The notes under the pieces were generated by a model, which worked only from the letters and a program-made list of their open reading frames with translations, had not been told where the DNA came from and searched no databases. A stretch of DNA of 64,000 bases, taken from Fabrea salina (lineage: Eukaryota; Ciliophora; Heterotrichea; Heterotrichida; Fabreidae). Below, one piece after another: positions 24,401 to 34,928 of this stretch; position 1 is the first letter of the stretch; the number at the start of each line of letters is the position of its first letter. A program made the translations under genes and the position numbers. Location of the stretch: assembly GCA_022984795.1 (NCBI GenBank), contig JALIHJ010000015.1, forward strand, positions 248,001-312,000, written 5' to 3'.

Positions 24401-26713
24401 ACTGAAGAAGGGGGAGCAGTCTTTTTGGAGCACACTGGCTTCAACTACAACTCCAGCTCCATCTCTAACTGCTCTTTTATCGAGAACTCAGCCACCAGCA
24501 ACGGAGGCTCCATACACTGGCAAAACGTTAAGCCCCAACTAGAGTCTATTCTCTACCAAAACAACTCTGCAGCTTACGGTGCTGACGTGGCTTCTTATGC
24601 AGTGACTATAGCCCCCACTGCCCAACAAAGGCGTCTTTCTGGGGTTCCAGTAATACAGTACATCCAAGGAGTAGTTCCAGGCCAAAAGGTTCAGTCTCCA
24701 GTAGAACTTTCTTTGCAGGACCATTACGGGAACATAGTCACTACAGACAACTCCAGCAAAGCTAGTATAAAAAGTTCTGAAGCAACTATTTCAGGAACAA
24801 CTACTGTTACAGCTCAGAACGGAGTGTTTGTGCTCGACGACTTTGCTCTGCTAGCTTCTCCCAACCAGAATGTGACTGTCCAAGTCTACGCCAACTCCAT
24901 TGAAGAGATGCAAAAGAGTGTGAAAGACCAAGAAACTACCTTCAACCCAACTGTCTCGATTGAGGTGTATCTAAGGGACTGTGAAGCAGGAGAGTACAAT
25001 ACCGGAACTGAGTGCCAGGTGTGCGAAAGTGGAACCTACAGCTTGAGCCCAGACCAGCCTTGCAAACTGTGTCTTGATGAGGCAGAGTGTTTAGGCAACT
25101 GGACTATGTTTCCAAAACCAGGCTACTGGAGGGTGTCTGAGAAAACTGACAACTTCTACAAATGCCCCAATCCAGATGCTTGTTTAGGGTCTTCTGACTA
25201 CTCTGAGTTTTCAGGAGTCTGTGAAGAGGGCTATAGAGGCAACATGTGCCAAGCATGCAAAAGTGGCTACTCCAGGGTTTCCGAAAACACTTGTGCTCCT
25301 TGCCCTGATCCAGCTGCTAATGTTTCAAGACTAGTGGGAATCCTCGTTCTGGTGGTGGTTGTTTCAGTAGTTCTAGTTATGAGCACACTCAAGTCAGCCT
25401 ACAAGCCCAATTCCCTGCACTCAATTTACATGAAAATCTTCACTAACTACATCCAGTTGGTGTACTTAACTACTCAGTTCAACCTAGCCTGGCCTGAGAT
25501 AGTTTTGGACATGTTTAGTGTGCAGAAATCAACCGCCACTGTAACTGAGCAGGTGTTTTCTGTAGACTGCTACATGAGTAGTGATGAAGGAGATGAAGAG
25601 AACACTGGTGTTTACTTCCAAAAGATCGTGATTATGTCCTTTCTGCCAGCTATAGTGTGGGCTATTTCTGCAGGAGTCTGGGGAGCAATCGCCTACTTCC
25701 GCAATAACCTTATACTGCTCAAAAGGGAACTAGTTGCAACAATGATAGTGCTGTTCTTTCTGTTGCATCCCACTTTGGTTAAAGTTATGTTTTCAGTGTT
25801 TGCTTGCAGAGAAATTGAAGCCCAGGGTTACTGGTTGGTAGAAAATCTAGACATTCAGTGCTGGGACAACACCCACACTTTTTATGCCTTGGCAGTGGCT
25901 TTACCTAGCATCCTTGTTTGGGGAGTGGGTACTCCTTCAGTTATGCTCTACGCTGTCTACAAAAAGAGGAGGTACCTCTTCAAGGAGGACAATAAACTCA
26001 GGTTTGGGTTCTTGTTTAACGGCTACAAAACCTCTAGGTTCTACTGGGAGTTTGTGGTGCTTTACAGAAAAATAGCTGTCGTTTGCCTGGCTGTTTTATT
26101 TTCAAGAATTTCAGTCCAGATTCAGGCCCTTACTTGCCTACTAGTTCTGATCGTTTCTCTCTACTCCCAAGTGCAACTCAAGCCCTTCATTTCTGAGCAA
26201 CTCAACCAACTAGAGAACTTAGCCGTTTTCACTGCAACTATCACCATCTACTGTGGTATCTACTACTTAACAGGAGACCTAGATGAGTACTCCAAAGTGC
26301 TGTTCTTTGTGCTGATGCTTGGCTGCAACCTTTGCTTCTTAGGCTTCTGGCTAAAGTGTATGCTCAAATCAGTAGTTGAAGCATTCATCAATGCAATTCC
26401 TGCACTCAAAAACAGACTTAGAAAAAGCGACGGATTGGACCCAAACATGTACAACGAAGAAAAGGCCATCAAGTCTGGCTACTTACAAGAAGACAAAATG
26501 ATGTACACCCTGATCAAACCCAAACCCAAGCCCCCAGGAGACAATCTGGACGAGTTCAACAGCATGCTTGACATCTACAGAGAGTGTTTCAAGCAGATTG
26601 TTGAGGAGGACGGACTGCAACCAATTCAAGAAGAAATTCTAACAGTTAATGTTGAGGAAGATGGACTGCAACCAATTCAAGAAGAAATTCGAACATTTCC
26701 AACTCAATTCTAG
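21443..26713 (+). CDS. Giant cell-surface protein: beta-helix ectodomain, Cys-rich module, multi-pass membrane domain (paralogue 1)
   Basis: 1,756 residues. After a signal peptide (MFFWALVFVSHACY), residues about 100-1060 form a right-handed beta-helix-like ectodomain with polymorphic-membrane-protein style GGA/GGS repeats (GQGGAIYL, NNGGAVSI, ARGGALYSDNS, NGGSIHW). A filamin/invasin-like module (VELSLQDHYGNIVTTDNSS) and a Cys-rich module (about 1180-1290; CQVCESGTYSLSPDQPCKLC) lead to eight or nine membrane helices (about 1292-1640). Conserved motifs there include LVYLTTQFNLAWP, FFLLHPTLVKVMF, FGFLFNGYKTSRFYWE and an RK pair. A short cytoplasmic tail ends with a duplicated EEDGLQPIQEEI. This architecture is widespread in ciliates and other protists without known function; a sensor, adhesion or channel role is conceivable. 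It sits head to tail with its paralogue, 33 nt apart. Confidence 0.85.
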   Translation: MFFWALVFVSHACYTDIDQPLECGAPTFTFSGEDFFCYLATHDFTSAEDIAVIQLPEGRVEVTASECGGEELIENPHSANEQLETEVLHIKGAESTELVLKPDFGIGVDKRRLILENLTIKNEEKGYLTQPLVGAGELWLKNVKFDNFSIPWHKTFLSVQTPKFRNVTFQNVYSEALFSYFEGKVDISGLTINSPYSNGIFARIGAWGKAIYVSNVNISNSNFKKFIDIDNNHKFNNATFNSFEVKSSTFSESFVHLEGGESASFESFQVESITSEIDFIKVKDANTLFNSFEVKSSTFSESFVHLEGGESASFESFQVESITSEIDFIKVKDANTLFNSFEVKSSTFSESFVHLEGGESASVQKITLDEISQQEEAFFSFEGVQKLTLDTLIASFTSKECSPLVQIKGFSTLAIKSLKINGHSCEGDYNTKSPILDVESGSSMSIANAQFRNMNSVSYVGYAMRLSKVLYLSVSNVTFENVSNQKESIIELGTVASLSFSDLEFKNCTGGSKGVLFANAGQLEFVRVKCSSCGSQNGNGGVIYYIPYTNTHSNNKLSIKDSTFQESTAQLGQGGAIYLNSNSESDQVELLLENTQFQNSKAARGSVIYIGETVSLTSGVLNGVEISGSYTKMGAPINDHHSSGKLQILNLRISNSSGYYCGIYGEYAKEGELLSISNSDFSTANCQDSLIRLNSWVQNVSAVLNNCSVSDVDYSVIVQNTKLSIVDSKFYKYTQKTFEEIQGKLSQTDYYKQYSEQATTTILSQNSELEIIRSEFKNQIGDFGGSIKLESSSAVVRNSVFEKGISLKEAGAIYLMRSSVEVYDTEFKDLSSAVGGVFSGTLSSEITTGNCTFSEVFASRLGGVAFMDSGSIKVLDSKVSHSKGTALLLNNCEDFELQSSEFKHCEGGALKLSDLTRIHIENSTFSSGLATNNGGAVSIRNSQESDVVFTIKDSTFFNNSAARGGALYSDNSVLNITKSAFYNNSATEEGGAVFLEHTGFNYNSSSISNCSFIENSATSNGGSIHWQNVKPQLESILYQNNSAAYGADVASYAVTIAPTAQQRRLSGVPVIQYIQGVVPGQKVQSPVELSLQDHYGNIVTTDNSSKASIKSSEATISGTTTVTAQNGVFVLDDFALLASPNQNVTVQVYANSIEEMQKSVKDQETTFNPTVSIEVYLRDCEAGEYNTGTECQVCESGTYSLSPDQPCKLCLDEAECLGNWTMFPKPGYWRVSEKTDNFYKCPNPDACLGSSDYSEFSGVCEEGYRGNMCQACKSGYSRVSENTCAPCPDPAANVSRLVGILVLVVVVSVVLVMSTLKSAYKPNSLHSIYMKIFTNYIQLVYLTTQFNLAWPEIVLDMFSVQKSTATVTEQVFSVDCYMSSDEGDEENTGVYFQKIVIMSFLPAIVWAISAGVWGAIAYFRNNLILLKRELVATMIVLFFLLHPTLVKVMFSVFACREIEAQGYWLVENLDIQCWDNTHTFYALAVALPSILVWGVGTPSVMLYAVYKKRRYLFKEDNKLRFGFLFNGYKTSRFYWEFVVLYRKIAVVCLAVLFSRISVQIQALTCLLVLIVSLYSQVQLKPFISEQLNQLENLAVFTATITIYCGIYYLTGDLDEYSKVLFFVLMLGCNLCFLGFWLKCMLKSVVEAFINAIPALKNRLRKSDGLDPNMYNEEKAIKSGYLQEDKMMYTLIKPKPKPPGDNLDEFNSMLDIYRECFKQIVEEDGLQPIQEEILTVNVEEDGLQPIQEEIRTFPTQF
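22161..22528. repeat. 147-bp direct tandem repeat, 2.5 copies, inside paralogue 1
   Basis: Copies start at 22161, 22308 and 22455 (49 codons each; the third stops after about 74 nt). I see no difference between copies at the nucleotide level, so the duplication is recent or homogenised. It adds beta-helix coils without breaking the frame. Confidence 0.92.
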
Positions 26714-26746
26714 TTACTAAATTTAAAAATGATCAGAAAATAGTAG

Positions 26747-29700
26747 ATGGAAGTTCTAAGGTTATTAATAGTGGTAGCTAGAGTTAGTTCGCTATTTCTG
26801 CCTGAGTGCTGGGAAAAGCACTGCAAGTCGGAGTTTGTTGGGGACGGAGTGTGCGACTTAGAGTGCAACAATCCCTATTGCAACTTTGACTCTTCAGTTG
26901 ATGACAAGAACTCCTACTTAGAACGCTTTTTAGTTTCTGATTGCTACACAGAGTGCGAAGCCACAAGCTGTGGTATTCACAAGTTAGGAAACGGGGAGTG
27001 CGACTTGGACTGCAACAACTCTAAGTGCGGGTTTGACTTAGCTGACTGCGGGTACTGTGCAGAAGGCTGTATGGTCCACATGCTGGGAAATGGGATTTGT
27101 GATCCCCAGTGCAATACTAAAAGTTGTAGGTATGACTACAATGACTGTGGTTGGTGTGCAGAAGGATGCTTCAAAGAAGATTTAAACAGCTCTACATGCA
27201 AACCTGAATGTAACAACCAAGACTGCGAGTTCCAACTTTACAAGTGTTCTTCGGATCCTTGCTTTTCGAGAGGATGCACCTTAGAGATGAAGAACTCTGG
27301 AGTGTGCTACCCAGAGTGCAACAACTCCGAGTGCAACTATGCTGAGGAGGCTTGCTTTTGTGCTCCAAACTGCAGTTTTGAAAAGCTTAGCAACAGTGTT
27401 TGTGACCAAGAGTGCAATTCAGTTGGGTGCGGCTTTGATAATGGCTACTGTAGAGAATGCTCGCCTGGATGCTTGGAAAAGAACCTTGGGGACTCAGTGT
27501 GCCAGGCTAACTGCAATAATCCAAACTGCATGTACGACAAAGGAGACTGCTCATTGCCTACCAAGGTGTGTGTAGGAGCAGTCCATGACTTGCAATGCAA
27601 CGTGACTTTTGAAACTTTAACTCAAGCTTTGTTTTGCACTCAAAGCAACTACACTGAAGTGATTTTATCTGGAGTAAACACCTTAGAAGCAGTAAGCGAA
27701 GGAGTAGACTGCACCCAGACAGTTGGAGGAGTAGTAGAGACAACTCCCCTTGTAAGTAACAAGTACTCTTCTTTAGAAGGCAAAAACTTAGTAGTGCTAA
27801 AGATAAAAGGACCTGCTGAAATTACTTTTAACAAAAACGTGATGCTTTATAACTCTGCAAAGGTGCTTGTTATGGAAAACTTAGTTCTTTCAGGAAGCCA
27901 AACTGTTTTCACCAAAGGCCAGTGGACAGAAGGGAGCTTCACAGAACAAACTTGCAGTGATGAAAAGTGCTACTACTGCCCTTCAATAGTTCACATAGGC
28001 TCTAAATACTTAGACGACAGGGGAAAAGATATAACCAACACTGTAAACAACTATGGGTACTTTTGCTTTCCAGACTACAAAGAACACTTTTCACCTCCAA
28101 GTTTTTACGCCATGAAAGATGCCCCTTTTAAACAAACACTGCTCACCAACGTTACTTTTAGGAACTTCAGACAGAAATTAAAAGCTTTAGTTGAACTCCA
28201 AGGAACTTTAGTAATGCAAAACGTAACTTTTAGCAGAATCCAAACTCAAACTGCAGCAGTAGAAGTTAAGGAAGGCGCAAATCTAGAGTACACTGGAGGT
28301 TTGGTGGAGTACTTAAACGACGGGTTTGAGTACGAAGAGGAACTTGAAGCAGGAGGGTTCTTAGTTGGCAGTGACCTTAGAGACATTACTCTTTCAAAAG
28401 TTAATTTCACCTTTAACGTAGTAAGTTCAAGTGAGCTTATCTACATTAAAAACTCTAGAGGCACAATAACCATTGAGAACTGCAATTTCAGTTTCAGCAT
28501 ACTTAAGAGCCTGTTAACTGTGGATTCAGAATCCCTAGTTTACAGAAACACCACAATTGTAAGTGGAATAGCACAAGACTACTAAAAGCAACACATGAAG
28601 CTAACTAACTGTGCCTTCAGTAACATTTACTCCGCAGAGGTTTTGATCAAGCACTCAATGCTTTCTTTTGTGCAGAATGTTGAGTTCAGAAACTTAGTAG
28701 TTAAAGACTCAGCTTTAGGAGGAGTTATTAGTTTGGAAAACAAAGGCACACTTACTTTCCTAGAAACTTCAGGTGGCCAAATTTACACAAGAAGGATAGG
28801 AAATAGTCCCCAGTACGTATACTTTCCTCCCCGAAGCATCACACTGCAAAGCATACTGCTAGAAAAGGTCTTCCATTCTGGGTTCCTTTTAAACTTAGAG
28901 TCCCTTCCAAACTTAACCTTAGAAAAAGTCAGTATTCTTAACTCAGGAAATGCCACTCCTTTAGCTGTGTACAACTCAGTAACTAAGCACTTCATAGAGA
29001 ACCCTAACCACTACGTTCAGAAAAACATAACTAATCCAAAGGAACTGTTCTGTGTAAGTGCAGTTCTTGTTAAGAACTCTTTCAACCTAAACATAGAGTC
29101 CGTAGTTATTTCAAACATACTCTGTGCAAACGCAACAAGCGACCTAGACGCGCCTTCAATGGTGTTAAACATTATTGCGCCCAAAGGAAACACTACTTTA
29201 GCAAACCTAAACATCTTTAATATTGCAGGGGCTTCCCAAGCAGGACTAGTGCTGAAAGTGCAGAGTTCCTTTGGAAACTTGGTGTTGAGAAATATCTTTT
29301 TAAACAACTTGTTTAACTCAGTGGACGGAATACTGGGGATATACATTGCAAATTCTTTGGTAGTTACAAACCTGACTGCAAATTTCTGCAGAGGCAACAT
29401 CAAAGGAGTTATGACAACTATAGGAATTCAAGAAGTCAGGATAGATAACTACAACTGCAACGTGTGCACTAGTTTGTCAGGAAACGGAGCAGCTTTGATT
29501 TCTAAACCTGGGATCTTAGGAACTTCAGGGTCTTTACTGCACTTTACAAATTCTAAATTCACAGAGTGTTCTTGCCTGAACGGAAGAGGTGGAGTTCTAA
29601 TGCTGATAAGCGAGTCAAGCAACATACTTGTAGACTTGCTAATAACCAACTTAGAGTGCAACAAAGTAAGTGCTTTAGAGGGCTCCTGCATCTTTTTTAA

Positions 29701-32700
29701 CGAAAACCTTTCCTTCTCAAGGTCACAAATAACCCAACTAGCAATCAAAGAAGCCCACAGCAGCATTGGAGCACCCCTGGATGACTACCACTTTAAAGGA
29801 ACTTTGAGTATCTCTGGCATGGAGGTTTACAACTCAACTGGTAAGTACTGTGGGCTGCTGGGGCAGTACAAACACTCTGGAACTAAACTGACTGTTAACA
29901 ACTTTAAAGGAGAGGGCTGTAGGTGTTCTGAAAGTGTGTTTTCAGTTAGTTCCATGATCAGCAACGTTGAAGTTTACTTTGAAAACTTAGAGTTAACTAG
30001 AAGTTCCCAGGCTTTTGAGTTGGAAAATTGCCAATTCACTGGGAAACACCTTGTGTTTGTAGGCAACTCTAAAACTATTTTAGAAGCCACAAAAAACACT
30101 ATTTTACTAGTCCAGAATGCCACTTTTGAGCTAACTAAAAGCTCTGCTATCGACTTAAGCCAAGGAACTTACCTTGAGTGCCTTAGTTGCTTTTTTTCTA
30201 ATAACGAAGGGTACTCAGTAGTGTCGGTTGAAAAGGAGTCTTACTTCAACATAGACTTCAGTGAGTTCCAAGGAAACAAAGCAGTAGGATCTGGAGTCAG
30301 TTATTCTTTGGGGTCCCAAAAAAGCTACTTAAGAAACTCAGTGTTCCGAAACAACTACTCTTACGGAGGAGGGGTTTTAGAAGTCACCAACTCTGAGTTA
30401 GAAATACTGAATTCAAAGTTTGAAGCAAACAAAGCTGACTCAGAAACTCCCGGAGTAGTTTCTAGTTCCTCAAACGTAACCATTTCAAACTCAACATTTG
30501 CCAACCAATCAGGCCAGGTGTCTGGGTTCATAAGCTTAAAAGCCAAAAGTTTTCTTAGGGTCCTTAACTCTAAGTTTACTCACGGAAGGGCCCTTATACA
30601 AGCAGGCGCTATTTACTCACAGTTCAGCCAAGTAGTTGTTTCTAACTCTGAGTTTTCCAACTTAATAGGAACTCGAGGAGTCATAGGTTGTGCGGTGGAC
30701 TCTAATATTTCAATAGCAGACAGTTTGATTAAAGACAGCCAGGGCTTTTCAGGAGTTCTTTTAAGCGAAGGCGGCAACCAAGAACTGCTCAGAACAACTA
30801 TCAGGAACTGTAGTTCTTCAGCTTTGGTGTTTAACAAAGCCAAAAGGTCCAGCATCAAGAACTCAAACATCGAGTTCTGCGCAGGAACCAGAGGAGGTGC
30901 TTTGGTTAGTTTTGATTCAGAGTTTGTAGAAATTCTGGACTCTAAGTTCCTCAACAACACAGCAGATACGTTTGGAGGAGCTGCTTTTTTCAAAAAGGTT
31001 TCTTCTCAAAGCACTTACGAGATACTAAATACTGAGTTTGTGGGGAACTCTGCAGGCTCAGGAGGAGCCATTTACTCAGAAGACGTTTCAATGAACGTTT
31101 CCAAAACCAAATTTACACACAACTCCGCACAGACTCAAGGAGGCGCAATGAGCATCAACTGTCCTCTTCTAAAGTGCAATAACACACTAAAGGACTCTTA
31201 CTTCGAATTCAACACTGCAGTGCTAGACGGTGGTTCTATAAAGTGGAACCACCGAGCTCCAAACACAAGTAACCTAACATTCTTAAACAACTCAGCAGAG
31301 TACGGAGAAAATATAGCTTCTTACCCCGCAAGTTTGACTTTAATAACTGAACCAAATAGACAGTACAGAAACTCTTCAGTTATTGGAGAACTCACAAACT
31401 TTCCTCCAGGCCAGGTAGTTCCTGAGCCTATTAAGTTTGCTCTTAGTGACGAGTATGGAAACAGAGTGGTAACAGACAACTCCACAGAAGCTAGAATCAA
31501 AAGCAATAGTGAAGAAGTAGTAGTTTACGGCAACACCACTGCTGTTTCTCGAAAGGGGTTGATAGAGTTCGACTCGTTCATAGTATCAGCTAAGCCTGGC
31601 AGTAATTTTACAGTTGAAATCGAAACACTTGGTTCTTCCTTTCTTTTTGAAGTAAGCATGCGTAACTGCCAAAAGGGCGAAATGGAGTCTAGAAACAACT
31701 GCATTAAATGCCCTCAAGGAGAATACAGCTTTTCTCCTCAAGTACCTTGCAAACCTTGTCCCCTGGAAGGAATTTGTTTGGGCAATTGGACAATGTTTCC
31801 TAAAGAGGGTTACTGGAGACCTCATCCTTTAAGTGACAAGTTTTACAGGTGTCCTAGCAAACACGCCTGCAAAGGTTCTCCAGACTACTCAAATTACCTG
31901 GGAAACTGCAGTACTGGCTACACAGGCAACATGTGCCATGCTTGTGCTAGTGGATATTACAAAACGTTTGGCGGAGAGTGCGAAGTTTGCCTTTCCAGTG
32001 AGCTAAATACCTCTAGAATAGTTCTTTTGATGGTTTTGGCAATAGTTTTTTGTGTAGTGACTGTAAAGACCACTTTAAGGTCGGCGTACAAAGTTAAGTC
32101 TCTGAAGTCTATCTATATAAAGATATTCATTAACTACATACAGTTAGTGTACTTAACCACCCAGTTCAACCTAGCCTGGCCTGACTTTTTAGTGGGTCTT
32201 TTCCAAATCCAGGAGTCTACAGCTAATGCTTCTGAGCAAATACTTTCACTGGATTGCTTTTTAGAAGAAAACTCCTACGAAAAGTCTTACTTCTACAAAA
32301 CTGTAATTATGGCCCTGCTTCCTGGAGTGGCTTGGGCTCTTTCAGGTTTGGTTTGGGGAGCAATCGCCTACTTCAAGTTAAAAAAGAGTTACTTGCAAAA
32401 AGAACTAGTTGCAACAATGATAGTGCTGTTCTTTCTGTTGCATCCCACTTTGGTTAAAGTTATGTTTTCAGTGTTTGCTTGCAGAGAAATTGGAGGCCAA
32501 GGCTACTGGTTGGTAGAAAACCTAGACATTCAGTGCTGGGACAACACCCACACTTTTTATGCCTTGGCAGTGGCTTTACCTAGCATCCTTGTTTGGGGAG
32601 TGGGAGTTCCTTGTGGAGTTTTATTTGCAGTTTGGAAGCGAAGAAGGTATTTGCATACAGTGGACAATAAACTCAGGTTTGGGTTCTTGTTTAACGGCTA

Positions 32701-33361
32701 CAAAACATCAAAGTACTACTGGGAGTTTGTGGTAGTTCTGAGGAAGATTCTAGTGATTTGTTTAGCTGTGTTTTTTACAGCTTCAGTGCCAATTCAGGGT
32801 TTGTTGTGTTTCAGTGTTTTACTAGTTTCTTTGTTTGCTCAATACAAACTGAAACCATTCACTTCAGAGCACTTGAACTCTGTGGAGTTGCAAGCTATTG
32901 GAACAGCAACAGTAACCATATACTGTGGACTGTACTACTTAACTCAAGACTTAAGTGACTTAGCCAAAGCTCTGCTTTTCGTAGGAATAGTATTGAGCAA
33001 TGCTTGCTTTATGTTGAACTGGGCGAGACATATGTTTAAAGTAATCTTCAGTGCTTTGGCAAGGCTGATTCCTGGGTACAGACTCTACTTAGCAAGAAAG
33101 GACCAGTTTGACCCAGAAATGTACAACGAAAAGAAAAGGATGAAGGGGTCTTACTACTACGGGGACAAAAAGATGTTTACTCTTTTGAAGGAAAAAGAAG
33201 AGTTCGTGGACCCTTTGGAAAACATCGAAGATATGCTGGACTTATACAGAGAGTCCTTTTACCACTTCAGGAAAGAAGAGGAAACCAAAGTCTCTCCGCC
33301 CAGACTAGAAGAACTCAGTCCTGAACCTTTCTTCAACGAAAAAAGAACTTTACTAAAGTAA
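26747..33361 (+). CDS. Giant cell-surface protein with seven LNR repeats, beta-helix, Cys-rich module and multi-pass membrane domain (paralogue 2)
   Basis: One frame from 26747 to 33361, about 2,200 residues, interrupted only by an in-frame TAA at 28583-28585. The N-terminus has a short leader and seven Lin-12/Notch-type repeats (for example LGNGECDLDCNNSKC and LGNGICDPQCNTKSC), calcium-stabilised disulfide modules. Beta-helix sequence follows (nt about 27,600-31,320), a Cys-rich module (CIKCPQGEYSFSPQVPCKPC), and the same multi-pass domain as paralogue 1 (FNLAWP, FFLLHPTLVKVMF, FNGYKTSKYYWE). Sequence on both sides of the TAA is coding and of one fold. A 30-nt GT...AG segment (28559-28588) contains the stop and is in phase, so splicing it would restore one protein. 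If not, this is two genes or a broken gene. Later LNRs have lost some Cys spacing. Confidence 0.8.
28559..28588 (+). other. Candidate 30-nt intron containing the in-frame TAA
   Basis: Begins GTAAGT and ends AAAAG; 30 nt, a multiple of three. Removal joins YRNTTI to QHMKLTNCAFSN, a natural beta-helix strand. No 15- or 16-nt GT-AG segment covers the stop. Twice the normal intron length in this genome, so unusual. Confidence 0.4.
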
Positions 33362-33373
33362 CTAGTGAATAAT

Positions 33374-34909
33374 ATGGAAACAGATAACCTTAAGCAACAA
33401 ATTGAACAAGAAAGACTAGAAAAAGGTAAAGCCCACGCAGAACTAAGTCTACTGAGTTCCTTGCCTGAAGGCGTCAAGGCTGAGCACTGGAGAGGCTCGC
33501 TGGGGTATGTGATCAAACTAGAAGTAAGCGAACTCGTTTTCAACTACCACCTTGGAGAGGTTTTTCCACACAAAGCTCCAGTACTCACTCTTCAGGAAGA
33601 CAAAGGCTACCCCTCCTTAGCAGACGGACGTGACTTTTTAGGTGAACTCATTGGGGAGTGGCAACCTACAATCACCGTAGTAGACATTGCAAACAGCTTA
33701 CTCAAGCAGTCAAACAGGCAAGGAAGGTTCCACTTAGGGTCGCCGATGTCGCTGGAAACCTGGACTTCTAAGGCCTGCATGGGCCTTTTTTCAGCAATCG
33801 AAGAAGACCCCCAGAACCCTCGCTTTTACAAAGAAAGAGGACTGGTGGTGACGCACACTCACATTCTACAGTTAGAAGTGTCACCTAAGTACCCAGACAT
33901 GGGCTACTTGATTTGTTTTGCAACAATTCAAACACTCAGTGCTATCAAAAGGACCAAAGATGACCCGGACAGAATTATTTTGCAGTGGAAGCCTGTAGGG
34001 GACTGCCCTTCTTTTTCACAGCAGTTCAAAATGAGGGAAGGGGAAGGATTCATTGAACTAGTCTCTAACAACCTTGAAAAATTGGGCGGCAGCATCAAGA
34101 AGAAGTCCAACAAACCTCCTCCAGTGCTTAAGGAAGACGACGTCTCCGCCCAAGGACTCCAAAAAGTAAACATTGAAGAGATCGTTAAAGAAATCACTGC
34201 TTTGGAACAAAGTTTAGGGGCCAAACTAGAAAAACTCAAGATCAACCGACTTATGGAGATGTACTCCAAAGCCATTGAGTTCTACTCTGCTATCAACGAC
34301 CCCCAGTTCGACCAGTACTTTAACAGAATGAAAAACTTTTTCTCAAATGAAAGTGTCATGAAGGTCATGCAAGAGCCCGATGAACCCAGAATAATCAGAG
34401 AACCTGAAGAACCCCTTATAGCACAAGAGCCTGAAGAAGAAGAACCCCAGTCCCAACACCCTTCAATTGATAACGAGCCACAGCCTCTAGAAGAAATCCT
34501 GCCTCAGTCAGAACCAGAGATTCCTGAAAACTGTCAAGAAACTTCAAAAGTCCTAGATGAGTCCAATAGTGAAGCACAGGAACCCGAAGTGCAGGAACCC
34601 GAAGTGCAGGAACCCGAAGTGCAAGAACCCGAAGTGCAGGAACCCGAAGTGCAGGAACCTGAAGCACAGGAACACGAAATACAGGAACACGAAATACAGG
34701 AACCCGAAGTGCAGGAACCCGAAGTACTTTCTCAAGAAAGTAACCCCGAAGACACAAAAACGCCTGAAACAACTGAAGAAGTGCCTCAGCAAGTCGAAGA
34801 AACTAAACAAGAAACACCTGAGGAAACTCAAGAAGCACTAGAAGAGACGAAGGAGACCGAAGAAAGTCCAGAGACTACTGAACCAGAAGGAACTAAAGAA
34901 GATTCATAG
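33374..34909 (+). CDS. UBC-like (UEV/RWD type) plus PH-like protein with Glu-rich repeat tail
   Basis: 511 residues from the ATG at 33374, 12 nt after the previous stop; a GTG three codons upstream is ignored. Residues about 5-115 have an alpha, four-strand, alpha pattern ending KAPVLTLQEDKGYP...GEWQPTITVVDIANSLL, like the ubiquitin-conjugating fold of UEV or RWD proteins; no catalytic Cys is evident. Residues about 130-250 look PH-like (NPRFYKERGLVVTHTHILQLEV, ending EGFIELVSNNLEKLG). A helix and a long acidic tail follow, with ten tandem QEPEV pentapeptides and more Glu/Thr/Pro. It may be an adaptor at membranes or in ubiquitin signalling, but this is inference from folds. Confidence 0.68.
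   Translation: METDNLKQQIEQERLEKGKAHAELSLLSSLPEGVKAEHWRGSLGYVIKLEVSELVFNYHLGEVFPHKAPVLTLQEDKGYPSLADGRDFLGELIGEWQPTITVVDIANSLLKQSNRQGRFHLGSPMSLETWTSKACMGLFSAIEEDPQNPRFYKERGLVVTHTHILQLEVSPKYPDMGYLICFATIQTLSAIKRTKDDPDRIILQWKPVGDCPSFSQQFKMREGEGFIELVSNNLEKLGGSIKKKSNKPPPVLKEDDVSAQGLQKVNIEEIVKEITALEQSLGAKLEKLKINRLMEMYSKAIEFYSAINDPQFDQYFNRMKNFFSNESVMKVMQEPDEPRIIREPEEPLIAQEPEEEEPQSQHPSIDNEPQPLEEILPQSEPEIPENCQETSKVLDESNSEAQEPEVQEPEVQEPEVQEPEVQEPEVQEPEAQEHEIQEHEIQEPEVQEPEVLSQESNPEDTKTPETTEEVPQQVEETKQETPEETQEALEETKETEESPETTEPEGTKEDS
34577..34726. repeat. 15-bp tandem repeat, ten units (QEPEV)
   Basis: Ten in-phase units of CAGGAACCCGAAGTG type, the middle ones varying to QEPEA and QEHEI. A replication-slippage array within the acidic tail. 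Confidence 0.92.
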
Positions 34910-34928
34910 TAAGAATTTTAATGTTACA

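Noticed and set aside
34553-34841. Several open frames on both strands over the QEPEV array
   Set aside because: By-products of a 15-bp repeat; only the frame continuing from 33374 has domain content.
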